From the NCBI RefSeq assembly GCF_000765475.1, contig NZ_JRHO01000014.1, forward strand, positions 761,687 to 825,686: 64,000 bases of DNA, in the 5' to 3' direction. A model generated the notes under the pieces. The model ran no database searches. It was given only the letters and a program-made list of their open reading frames with translations, and was not told where the DNA came from. This DNA comes from Methanococcoides methylutens (lineage in GTDB: Archaea > Halobacteriota > Methanosarcinia > Methanosarcinales > Methanosarcinaceae). Made by a program: the position numbers and the translations under genes. Positions 8,512 to 16,656 of this stretch are shown here, one piece after another. How positions within the stretch are numbered: position 1 is the first letter of the stretch; each line of letters starts with the position of its first letter.

Positions 8512-8545
8512 GGGGTATTAGTGATATTATCACTGAGTTCACCCC
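8512..8545 (+). terminator. Hairpin after the kinase remnant
   Basis: GGGGT (8512-8516) pairs with ACCCC (8541-8545) around an inner palindrome AGTGATATTATCACT (8520-8534). It directly follows the remnant's stop codon, so it may be that gene's old terminator. There is no T-run after it, so function is uncertain. Nothing else was seen in 8546-8720. Confidence 0.3.
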
Positions 8546-8722
8546 ATACGATACTAAAGAGAAACAAACAAATGATATAATTTTGTTGTCTCAACCTGAT
8601 CAACTGCCAGACACATGATCCTGAAATGTAATCAGGAGCAGGTATTTGGTTTACATGAAGGATTCTACAGAACCAGAATATTAAGCGTCAAAATGAGAGA
8701 GCTGAGGGTATTAGCAACAACA

Positions 8723-8746
8723 ATATATGTATAAATGCACATATAT
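8723..8746 (+). promoter_or_regulatory. ArsR-type operator, perfect inverted repeat
   Basis: ATATATGT-N8-ACATATAT is a perfect 8-bp inverted repeat with 8-bp spacer, directly upstream of and overlapping the first possible start codons of the ArsR-ArsM fusion gene. Its size and AT-rich dyad fit an ArsR/SmtB-family dimer, so autorepression is likely. Because 8727 and 8745 ATGs lie inside the dyad, translation probably starts at ATG 8754. Confidence 0.6.
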
Positions 8747-8753
8747 GCAATTC

Positions 8754-9794
8754 ATGCAAAACGAGAAAGCTAAATTCTTCAAAGCTCTTGGCGATAAAAC
8801 ACGCCTTACAATTGTGGGATGCCTACTAAAGCAGGACCACTGCGCATGTGATTTTGCGACAATCGCAGGAAAGGACCAGACAACTATATCCAGGCATCTG
8901 AAAATACTTTATGAAGCAGGCATCCTAAGATATGAGAAGAATGGCAGGTATGTAATTTACAGCATAATGGATGATAAAATGAAAGAAAAACTTGAGAGGT
9001 GCGGGCTTGAAAGTGTAGACTCGTGCTGCCCGGATAGTGCAATGGATGCAGATACGAAGAAGGATGTTGTGAAGAAAAAATACAGCAACATCGCGTTAGG
9101 TGTTGTACAGGGATGCGGATGCTGTGGAAGCCTCACAAATGAACAGCTGGCAGCATCCATAGGATATTCACCTGAAGAAAACCGATCATTCTCAGAAGCT
9201 AACCTGGGACTTGGATGTGGAAACCCTACAGCACTTGGAGAGATAAAAGAAGAAGACACTGTCCTCGATCTGGGTTCAGGTGCGGGATTCGACAGTTTCC
9301 TGGCTGCAAGAAAAGTTGGTAAGATCGGTAAAGTGATCGGCGTGGATATGACGGAAGATATGATTACAAAGGCCAGAGAGAACGCTGAAAAGTATGGGTT
9401 CAACAATGTCGAGTTCCGACATGGCGATATCGAGGATCTGCCTGTTGAAACCGGATCTATCGATGTCATCATGAGCAACTGTGTCATCAACCTCGCACCT
9501 GACAAGTACAGAGTATTCAAAGAGGCATATCGTGTGCTAAAAGATAATGGCAGGATGTACATTTCCGATATTGTCCTCCTGAAAGACCTGACTCCGGAGG
9601 AAAAGAACAATGATGAACTCATCTGTTCATGTGTAGGAGGTGCATTACTGAAAGACGATTACTTAAAGATAATAAAAGATGCCGGCTTCCATTCTAGTAT
9701 CATAGAAGAGGACAAGGATATCAGCGAAAGGCAGTATTCCGGATATCCGGTTGAAAGTCTTAAGCTCAAATTAGTTAAAATGAGGATGAATTAA
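8754..9794 (+). CDS. ArsR repressor fused to arsenite methyltransferase (ArsM)
   Basis: 346-aa fusion (355 if read from 8727). Residues 1-85 form an ArsR-type winged helix: [18 protein letters not shown], the metal-sensing CACDF that parallels the ELCVCDL motif of ArsR, and the recognition helix [15 protein letters not shown]. The rest is an ArsM-type SAM methyltransferase: [12 protein letters not shown] motif [18 protein letters not shown], and conserved cysteines in SNCVINL and CSCVGGAL, the three-Cys arsenite site of the family. Predicted role: methylate As(III) to less toxic or volatile species while repressing its own gene until arsenite binds. It stands alone, without arsA, arsB or acr3. 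The operator upstream supports autoregulation. Confidence in both domains is high; the biochemical output is inferred. Confidence 0.9.
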   Translation: MQNEKAKFFKALGDKTRLTIVGCLLKQDHCACDFATIAGKDQTTISRHLKILYEAGILRYEKNGRYVIYSIMDDKMKEKLERCGLESVDSCCPDSAMDADTKKDVVKKKYSNIALGVVQGCGCCGSLTNEQLAASIGYSPEENRSFSEANLGLGCGNPTALGEIKEEDTVLDLGSGAGFDSFLAARKVGKIGKVIGVDMTEDMITKARENAEKYGFNNVEFRHGDIEDLPVETGSIDVIMSNCVINLAPDKYRVFKEAYRVLKDNGRMYISDIVLLKDLTPEEKNNDELICSCVGGALLKDDYLKIIKDAGFHSSIIEEDKDISERQYSGYPVESLKLKLVKMRMN

Positions 9795-9899
9795 TGAGAT
9801 AATCAATGAATTTACCCACAAGAGATTAAAAAACCAGAGTTAAGGGATTTACAATTAACTACTATTCCTTTCAAAGCAGATCCGTCATTTAAACAATAC

Positions 9900-10661
9900 T
9901 TATGCAAATGAAAAAGTGCCATGGACAAACCTCACAGGCACCTGATAGACACCTCTTTTCTCCGCCTCAGTACTGATAATCCGATACATCTCATCCATTG
10001 AAGAAGTCCCGGGATCCACATCGCTCATTATCTGTATATAACCGGTCTTTGCAACGTGTCCGACACCCCTGGAAGAATTATCATCTATCGCCGGGAATTC
10101 ACTGTAATTTACACCGAAAACGATCTCACCGACGTTGTTCCGGTAAGACCTCTGCTCCTCGGTCAGCGGGTATGGAAGCTCTCCATAGGTACCATATACC
10201 TCATAGGTATCATTCAATGGCGCGAGAACGTATGCAGCATGATACAGGATAAGGCCATCATCACCATAGTTCAATTCCCTGAGAGACTCGAGTGCTTCTT
10301 CATCTCCGATATCTCCAAGAGCAAGGATTGAAGCCATTCTGAGGTACTTATTTTCGGATTCGTTCATTGAAATATCCAGAAGCAGGTCCGTTGTGCTGTT
10401 ATCACCGATCTTGCCAAGAGTGGTGATTGCATTTTTTCTCATTTCGATAGAATTATCTTCGTTTTGTACGACCTGCACAAGTGACCCAATTGTCTTTTCA
10501 TCACCCATCCCCACAAGCTCATCCATTGCATTGGACCTGATACTTTCATTCTCATTGTCAAGGTCCTCAATGAGAGAATCCACATTCGTATCCCCTGTGC
10601 ATCCCGAGAATATAATTAGTAAAGCAAAAAAGATCATTACAACAAATAGGGAGATTTTCAT
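9900..10661 (-). CDS. HEAT-repeat lipoprotein
   Basis: 253-aa secreted lipoprotein: N-terminal hydrophobic segment with lipobox IFSGC (Cys at 20), then about four HEAT/PBS-lyase-type helical repeats up to residue 140 (for example RSNAMDELVGMGDEKTIGSL, RKNAITTLGKIGDNST, RMASILALGDIGDEEALESL). The C-terminal 110 residues have no family I recognise. Such repeats normally serve as protein-interaction scaffolds on the outer face of the membrane. It is convergent with the arsM gene and separated by 105 nt. No operon partner. Confidence 0.8.
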   Translation of the reverse strand: MKISLFVVMIFFALLIIFSGCTGDTNVDSLIEDLDNENESIRSNAMDELVGMGDEKTIGSLVQVVQNEDNSIEMRKNAITTLGKIGDNSTTDLLLDISMNESENKYLRMASILALGDIGDEEALESLRELNYGDDGLILYHAAYVLAPLNDTYEVYGTYGELPYPLTEEQRSYRNNVGEIVFGVNYSEFPAIDDNSSRGVGHVAKTGYIQIMSDVDPGTSSMDEMYRIISTEAEKRGVYQVPVRFVHGTFSFA

Positions 10662-10880
10662 ATCGGATCAAACCTTCAATTTTTAAGTAAACAATAATTT
10701 TCGAGCCTTAACGTATAATTGGCAAATTATTGATCAATATACATAAAATCACTAACTTTGAGAATCTATTAATAGTTTTGCTTAATTTTTTGAGGGATGT
10801 CCGATAAATAATCGGCATAAGTTTGATTTGATAAGACTAAAATGTGTTGTAAAAACAGGAAAGTTAAAAATAAGCAGATG

Positions 10881-10950
10881 GTCCCGCAAGGATTATGCTC
10901 GGTTACTCTAATAAGACGCTCATCAAAAAAAGTGAAGCATAACCCACATG
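10881..10950. repeat. Repeat copy A (tRNA-3'-end-like element)
   Basis: From 10891 this segment matches copy B (22901-22959) without gaps at about 43 of 59 positions; the core is GATTATGC-N2-GGT-N-ACTCTAATAA. Its left edge, GGTCCCGC (10880-10887), reads on the minus strand as GCGGGACC, like a tRNA acceptor 3' strand. Together with B and C it may mark old insertion borders. It lies in the 500-nt gap 10662-11162, which holds no gene that I can support. Confidence 0.45.
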
Positions 10951-11162
10951 CATGTCTAGTATTATGCCTTTGTATGAGTTTAAACTAAAATTCGTGAGCT
11001 ACTGTAATTAAATAATGAATATTTCAAGAGTAATAACTAAATACAATGTAATATCAACTTTTAGAAGGACATTTGATCAATCAGTTTAAGCTCGTAATTT
11101 AAAAATATTATTTGAAAAAGGTTCAACTTCTCGACTACAAAAGGCACAGGAAAAGAAGTACG

Positions 11163-13196
11163 ATGGCAAAATTAGATGTAAAAACAGAACTAGAGTCAGT
11201 CATTAACAACAGTCCTGCTGTAGTATTTCTATGTAAAACCGAACAAGGTTGGCCTGTGGAATTTGTATCAGAGAATGTTGTAAAGTTAGGTTACAGTGTA
11301 GAGGATTTTGAATCAGGATGCATTAAATATGCTGACATTATTCACCCTCGCGATCTTGGATATGTTAATTCAGAGGTAGTAAAGAACTCTGAAGAAGGAA
11401 ACACAGAGTACACATAGGAATATAGGATAGTCACAAAGTCCGGAGATGTTCGGTGGGTTGATGACAGGACTTTTATTCGACGTGATGAAGATGGTACCAT
11501 AACTCATTATCAAGGGATTATTCTTGACATCACTGACCGCAAAAAGGCAGAAGAAGCTTTAGATGAAGCCTTAAAGAAAACAAAAGAATTGGAACTTGTT
11601 ATAAATAGCAGTCCTGTGGTCGTATTCTTATGGAAAAATGAACCCAACTGGCCAGTAGAGGTTGTTTCAGATAACATCCTTCAATTTGGTTATACTGCAA
11701 ATGAGTTGATATCAGGTGAGGTTCTCTATTCTGATATTATCTATCCTGATGATCTTGAATATGTTCGCTCTACTTTTGAAAGGAAATCTGGAGAGACTAG
11801 CAAGGGTTTAACTGCAGATTATAGGATAATCACAAAATCCGGAGATGTTCGATGGGTTCGTGAGAGAACTTTGATCAGGCGAGATGAAGATGGTCAAATA
11901 TCCCATTATCAGGGTATCATTCTTGACATCACAGAACGCAAAAAAGCAGAGGATGCTCTTCGTCTTGACGAGTTCCGTCTTGAGGCACTTTTGAAACTTA
12001 ACAAAATGACTGCTGCTCCTTTGCAGGAGATCACGGATTTTGCCCGTGAGGAAGCTGTAAAGCTAACCAAGAGCAAACAGGGCTATCTTGCATTCATGAG
12101 CCCGGATGAAGGTGCTCTTATTATGCATTCATGGTCAAAGGATGCAATGAAAGAATGTGCCATAGAAGATCGGAAATTCATATACCCCATCGAGACCACC
12201 GGGCTCTGGGGAGAAGCTGTAAAGCAGAGAAAACCAATAATTACCAATGATTACCAGGCCCCAAGTTCCCTTAAGAAAGGATATCCTCAAGGTCATGTGG
12301 AACTGACACGCCATATGAATGTCCCGATATTTGATGGTAATCGTATCGTTGCTGTTGCCGGGGTTGGAAATAAAGAAGAAGATTACGATGAATCTGATCT
12401 TCGGCAATTGATCCTACTTATGCAGGGTATGTGGAGACTTATTCAGCGCAAACAAATGGAAGAAGCTCTTCAGAAATATTCACAAGAACTGTCTAAAGCA
12501 GAGATCGAGCTCAAGTCCCTTGATAGGATGGAAGTCGAATTTATTTCAAGCAAAAAGGATCTTTCCCAGGTCACTGAATATGGTGAACTGATGGACGGTG
12601 AAACACTTGATATCATCGATGATCTGAAGAAAAAGGCAATTGACAATGTGCTGCATTACTCTCAAAGATTAAGACGTTTAGTAGATTCTTTCGTTTATAC
12701 AAGCATGGAAGAAGCTGGTAAGATCGAGTATAATTTCGAGCCAATTGATATTTCCGGTTCTCTGGAAAATTCCCTTCTGGACACAATCTTCATGGTAGAA
12801 GAGAAAGATATTCTGGTAGAAAAGATCATACCAGAACCACTTCCTTTGGTCAATGGGGATGAAGAGAAACTGACGGACATGTTCACGATTCTTATGGATG
12901 ATGCTATCAGGTTCACTCCTCCAAAAGGAAAATTGATCCTAAAGATCGATGCAGAAGAAAATTATCTGCATATCATGGTGAAAGATAGTGGTCCGGGAAT
13001 TCCGGAAAAATTGATTCCTCACATGTTCCAGAAGTTCTATGAGATCGGAGCCCTGATTAAACACAGTTATGAAGGACTTGAATCTGGCCTTTACATCTGC
13101 AAGAAAATAGTTGATGCTCATGAAGGCAGAATTAAAATCGAGAGCAAAATTGGTGCTGGAACCGAGGTTCATGTTTGGCTTCCTAAAGTAAAATGA
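11163..13196 (+). CDS. PAS-PAS-GAF sensor with degenerate histidine kinase core; in-frame UAG
   Basis: 677-aa cytoplasmic sensor. PAS1 (about 1-125) and PAS2 (143-262) are recent duplicates, both with IVTKSGDVRW/IITKSGDVRW and a PAC tail HYQGI-ILDIT. A GAF domain spans about 280-430, and an HATPase-like domain about 545-677. PAS1 contains an in-frame TAG at 11415-11417 (residue 85), at the site where PAS2 has Ala in LTADYRI; sequence before and after is fully conserved, so readthrough (pyrrolysine) is likely. The kinase core is unusual: the usual His box is replaced by SSKKDLSQVTEYGEL, the N box Asn is Asp (DDAIRFTP) and G2 is SGLYICKK, although DSGPGIP is kept. It may sense without classical autophosphorylation. 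The ATG at 11163 suits the PAS start; an in-frame upstream ATG is at 11112. The Msr-type regulator follows 105 nt later. Confidence 0.8.
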
Positions 13197-13301
13197 TGTT
13201 TAAAAAGCAGAAATATTCAAAAGCAATGCAATGCCCTTATATGTATAGTCTAAAATCAAAATCGACTGATAGATCTGATCAAATTACATGAGTGGGAATA
13301 A

Positions 13302-14093
13302 ATGAAATCTGAGTTATTAGGTACGCTCTTCCTTTCGGAAAAAAGAAAAGATCTTCTTCTTTTGCTAATAGAAGGTCCCAGGGATATTGATGAGATCAAA
13401 GACATACTTGATGTAACTTCAAGTGCAATAATGACTCAGATAAAGATCCTTATGAGCCAGGGCCTAATAGTTCATGAAAGTGGTCTCTACAGATTATCCG
13501 ACATGTGTAAAGTAATTGTAAAAAAAATGCAGCCCTTATTGGATACTTTGTCGGTCTATGCAGACAACAAGGATTATTGGGAAAATCATAATCTCAATGC
13601 CATTCCTTCTTATCTTCTGGACAGGATCGAAGAGCTTTCCAATTGTGAAGTGGTCGAACCAGACCTTAACCGCATGTATGAACTTCCAAAGAAACTGGAA
13701 GATTCTCTTAAGCAGTCGAGTTATGTGAAAGAAGTTTCTTCATATTTTAGCCCGGCATATCCCGGAGTCTATATCGATCTTGCAAAAAAAGGTATTGAAG
13801 TTTCTGTTATCGTAACAGAGCCGGTTTTTGACAGGCTTCAAAATGAATATAAAGAAGGAACAAAAGAGTTCGTGAATTTGGAACATGGAAACCTATTTGT
13901 TTGCGAGGAGAAAGTAGAGCTTGCATCAAGTACTGTGACGGACAAATTCATGTCTATATCACTTTTTTATAAAACAGGAATATACCACAACCATGCAGTC
14001 ATGAGCTTTGAAGAAAGTGCTTTGAATTGGGGAGAAGACCTATTCATGCATTATCTGAACATCTCAAAACAGATCACAGATTCAGATATATAA
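13302..14093 (+). CDS. Msr/FilR1-type winged-helix transcriptional regulator (DUF1724)
   Basis: 263-aa regulator. Residues 1-75 form an ArsR-like winged helix (KDLLLLLIEGPRDIDEIKDI, TSSAIMTQIKILMSQGLIV), and the remainder is the methanogen FilR1/DUF1724 domain (YLLDRIEELSNCEVVEPD, VSSYFSPAYPGVYIDLAKKG, SISLFYKTGIYHNHAVMSFE). In Methanosarcina, Msr proteins of this architecture control methanol and methylsulfide methyltransferase genes, and one (MsrG) is linked to the sensor kinase MsmS. Here the gene lies between a PAS-GAF sensor and a corrinoid methyltransferase gene, so control of the latter is the natural inference. The likely target is the repeat-rich region at 14285-14326. Confidence 0.85.
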   Translation: MKSELLGTLFLSEKRKDLLLLLIEGPRDIDEIKDILDVTSSAIMTQIKILMSQGLIVHESGLYRLSDMCKVIVKKMQPLLDTLSVYADNKDYWENHNLNAIPSYLLDRIEELSNCEVVEPDLNRMYELPKKLEDSLKQSSYVKEVSSYFSPAYPGVYIDLAKKGIEVSVIVTEPVFDRLQNEYKEGTKEFVNLEHGNLFVCEEKVELASSTVTDKFMSISLFYKTGIYHNHAVMSFEESALNWGEDLFMHYLNISKQITDSDI

Positions 14094-14284
14094 TGAAAAT
14101 CTTGTCTAATCAGAACTCCACAATTTTAAACTTTTTTATAAGATATTATTTTTGAATTCAGGATCTATCTAACGTTTCTTTATTTTCTACTAACCTCATT
14201 TTTCTATAAATTCTTAAAAAACGTTAATTCGTTCGAAGCCTTTGACTTTCACATAACCCTGTTGAGAAGTTTAGAGATAATGCG

Positions 14285-14326
14285 ATTAACATGATTAACA
14301 CCGTTAACGAAATTAACAGCGTTAAC
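14285..14326 (+). repeat. Five RTTAAC boxes at exact 9-bp intervals
   Basis: Hexamers ATTAAC, ATTAAC, GTTAAC, ATTAAC and GTTAAC start at 14285, 14294, 14303, 14312 and 14321. The exact 9-bp period and the palindromic GTTAAC core are not explained by coding sequence. The array lies 92 nt upstream of a TATA box, where an activator would bind. Best guess: multiple half-sites for the Msr-type regulator encoded just upstream, or a tandem minisatellite. Confidence 0.6.
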
Positions 14327-14417
14327 ATGATGGAATCCATCCTTACTATTAATATAAATGATATTGTTAATGACCTCTACTAATATCAACGTAGTTAATA
14401 TATTACCGCGAGTTATG

Positions 14418-14426
14418 TTATATATT
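14418..14426 (+). promoter_or_regulatory. TATA box of the fused methyltransferase gene
   Basis: TTATATATT lies 102 nt before the favoured start codon (ATG 14528), predicting a transcript start near 14450 and a leader of about 75 nt. The gap 14094-14527 contains this promoter, the RTTAAC array and further GTTAAT-like boxes (14222-14227, 14355-14360), and no gene. Confidence 0.5.
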
Positions 14427-14527
14427 CTTAGTCCTTATCATTAGATGTAGTGAATTGAGATATGGACAACATTTGTCCAGCTAATATCTCGATAAAAAAC
14501 AGCAAAAAATGCTGGAGGCAATATCCT

Positions 14528-16432
14528 ATGACAGAAGAACTCTTTAACAAACTAGCGGAAGCTGTGGTTTCTGGAAACAAAGATGAGGCAGTCGAGCTGT
14601 CTAACAAGGCATTAGAGCAAGGTGTTGATGCATATGAGGCTATCATTAACGGATTGGCCAAAGGAATGGAAATAGTCAGTGACAACTATGAGAAAGGAAC
14701 AGCTTTTGTTCCACATCTGCTGATCGCTTCAAATGCAATGTATGGTGGCATGGAAGTTCTCACTCCTCATATGAAGACCGAAGGCGTAGCTAAACCCTCA
14801 AATATTGTCATTGGTACTGTAGAGGGCGATGTCCATGATATCGGTAAGAACCTTGTCAAGACAATGATGACTGCAGGAGGATTCAACCTTATCGATCTTG
14901 GACATGATGTTCCTCTTGAAAAATTTATTGAGACTGCAAAAGAGAACCAGGCAGATGTCATCTCAATGAGCGCACTTATGACCACCACAATGGTTGGAAT
15001 GGAGAAGGTCATCGAGATGCTTCAGGAAGATGGTTTAAGGGACTCCCTGATCGTGATGGTTGGAGGAGCACCTATCTCTGAAGAGTTTGCTGAGGAGATC
15101 GGAGCAGATAAAACTGCACCTGATGCGTTGCATGCTTCACACTGGGTAAAGGATGCTGTAAGGGACCTTCCTCCTTCTGAGGAGAGATGGAGTGATGAAA
15201 AGATCAACCTTTCCAAGGTAAAATACAGGGAGATCCTTTCAAAGAAGAAGGTCAAGAGCAAGACAGATATTGGCCTTGAGACTGCCAGACAGATCATTGA
15301 TGAGTTCGAAAGTGTTGGTGTCAAGACAAAGGAAGAAATGAGCCACGCTGACAGAAGTCTTGCAGCTATGGCTGACAAGAAAGTTGATCGTCTTCCAGTA
15401 TATCCACTTGCCTGTGGTGTTCTCAGAAAATTCGCAGATGCAAGTTACAAGGACTATGCACTGGATCCTGCCAAGTTCGCTGAGAGCGCATTCCTTGGTG
15501 CAAAATATTTGGACCTTGACATGTTCGTTGGTCTGATCGACCTTTCAGCAACTTCAGCTGACTTTGGATGTAAGATAAAGTACCCTGAAGATGACACACC
15601 ATCATCAGAAGGTCACCTTGATGACTATGAAAAACTCGAGGTTCCGGATGTTAAGGAAGGTACCCGTTCATATGAACTTATCAAGGCATCAAAGCTTGCC
15701 AAGGATAAGCTGAACAAGGAACTTGGTACTCCATTCGTTGGTTTCCACGAAGGTCCACTTCTTACACTTACCCAGCTTATGGGTGCAGATCGTGTCCTTA
15801 TGGACATGAAGACCAACCCTGATGTTGTCCTTGAGGCAGTCCAGAAATGTACGGACTACATCTGTCAGGTGTCAGAGGCCTTCTTCGAAGAAGATGCCTG
15901 TGATGCTCTTTGTATTGATAACCTCTGGTCAAACAATGTGATAATGGGTGAAGAAGATTACTGGAAGTTTGATGGTAAGTTTGTCTATGACCAGCACCTT
16001 CCGATCTTCAAGAAGTATGACCAGCCTTACATTATCCATAACTGTGCTGACGCGGTCCATTTCGACACACAGATCAAGAAATTTGGAACTGCTTTGTACA
16101 GCTACGCCTACTATGAGAAATCAAAGGACAAGGGCTCACAGAACTATGCAGACCTTATTCCAAAATACGGAGATACCTGCTGTATGATGGGAGAAGTAAA
16201 CCCGATCGAGTTCATGGACAACTCTCCGGAAGGCATACAGAAGATCGAAAATGATACCGAGGAGCTGCTTCAGGGTGTCCTTGAAACCCTGAAGGAGAAT
16301 GGCATGCAGTCCAAGTACGTCATGTCCACCGGATGTGAGGTACCACCAGGAGGTCCATTGACAGGTGTCAAGGCAATGGTCGACAAGGTCAAGGAACTTG
16401 GTCCACAGCTACAAAAAGAGATAATAGGGTGA
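14528..16432 (+). CDS. Fused corrinoid protein/methylcobamide:CoM methyltransferase (MtsD/MtsF/MtsH-like)
   Basis: 634-aa soluble fusion. Residues 1-85 are the four-helix cap of corrinoid proteins, and 88-215 the B12-binding domain with D101-x-H103-x2-G106 (EGDVHDIGKNLVKTM), the base-off/His-on cobalt ligand. Residues about 270-634 are a UroD/MtaA-type methyltransferase with zinc ligands H504-x-C506 (IIHNCAD) and C603 (STGCEVPPGG). Thus one chain can take a methyl group on cobalt and pass it to coenzyme M. Methanosarcina fusions of this build (MtsD, MtsF, MtsH) act in methylsulfide metabolism, so dimethylsulfide/methanethiol is the best substrate guess. The start at 14528 has GGAGG 8 nt upstream; the in-frame ATG at 14462 has none. 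A terminator follows, so it is transcribed alone. Confidence 0.88.
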   Translation: MTEELFNKLAEAVVSGNKDEAVELSNKALEQGVDAYEAIINGLAKGMEIVSDNYEKGTAFVPHLLIASNAMYGGMEVLTPHMKTEGVAKPSNIVIGTVEGDVHDIGKNLVKTMMTAGGFNLIDLGHDVPLEKFIETAKENQADVISMSALMTTTMVGMEKVIEMLQEDGLRDSLIVMVGGAPISEEFAEEIGADKTAPDALHASHWVKDAVRDLPPSEERWSDEKINLSKVKYREILSKKKVKSKTDIGLETARQIIDEFESVGVKTKEEMSHADRSLAAMADKKVDRLPVYPLACGVLRKFADASYKDYALDPAKFAESAFLGAKYLDLDMFVGLIDLSATSADFGCKIKYPEDDTPSSEGHLDDYEKLEVPDVKEGTRSYELIKASKLAKDKLNKELGTPFVGFHEGPLLTLTQLMGADRVLMDMKTNPDVVLEAVQKCTDYICQVSEAFFEEDACDALCIDNLWSNNVIMGEEDYWKFDGKFVYDQHLPIFKKYDQPYIIHNCADAVHFDTQIKKFGTALYSYAYYEKSKDKGSQNYADLIPKYGDTCCMMGEVNPIEFMDNSPEGIQKIENDTEELLQGVLETLKENGMQSKYVMSTGCEVPPGGPLTGVKAMVDKVKELGPQLQKEIIG

Positions 16433-16456
16433 TATCTAAACCCTATTATTTTTCCA
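16421..16456 (+). terminator. Perfect 10-bp hairpin terminator
   Basis: ATAATAGGGT (16421-16430) pairs perfectly with ACCCTATTAT (16440-16449) around a 9-nt loop, followed by TTTTTCC. The left arm contains the end of the methyltransferase gene. It separates that gene from the downstream ASKHA/chaperonin operon. The rest of 16457-16656 is non-coding; an AT-rich TATA-like TTTAAAAATTAAA at 16599-16611 could drive the next operon. Confidence 0.65.
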
Positions 16457-16656
16457 TATAGACTAACGTAGGCTTGAAATTAGCTGATTTCCCATTGGTC
16501 TTGCTTTGTGGAAGTTATCCAGACTAAAATCACCAATTAGTTTCCGTCTATGTGTCCAGGTGGATTTCTGCAAAGCAAGCTCAAACAATTGTGTAATATT
16601 TAAAAATTAAATGTATTCGAAAAATCTTGAATGATAATATAATGGAGATGATTGAT

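Noticed and set aside
8957-9622. 221-aa minus-strand frame opposite arsM
   Set aside because: Antisense shadow of the ArsR-ArsM gene; Ser/Pro-rich with no domain.
10881-10950. A functional tRNA gene at copy A or B
   Set aside because: Only an acceptor-like end is recognisable; no anticodon arm or complete cloverleaf can be drawn at either site.
11112-11417. Stand-alone 101-aa PAS fragment as a separate gene
   Set aside because: The frame continues after the TAG with the rest of the same PAS domain, so it is the N-terminus of the 677-aa sensor.
14285-14326. CRISPR array or replication iterons
   Set aside because: Units are 9 bp with no spacers, far too short for CRISPR. No replication initiator gene or AT-rich unwinding element with Orc1/Cdc6 boxes was seen nearby.
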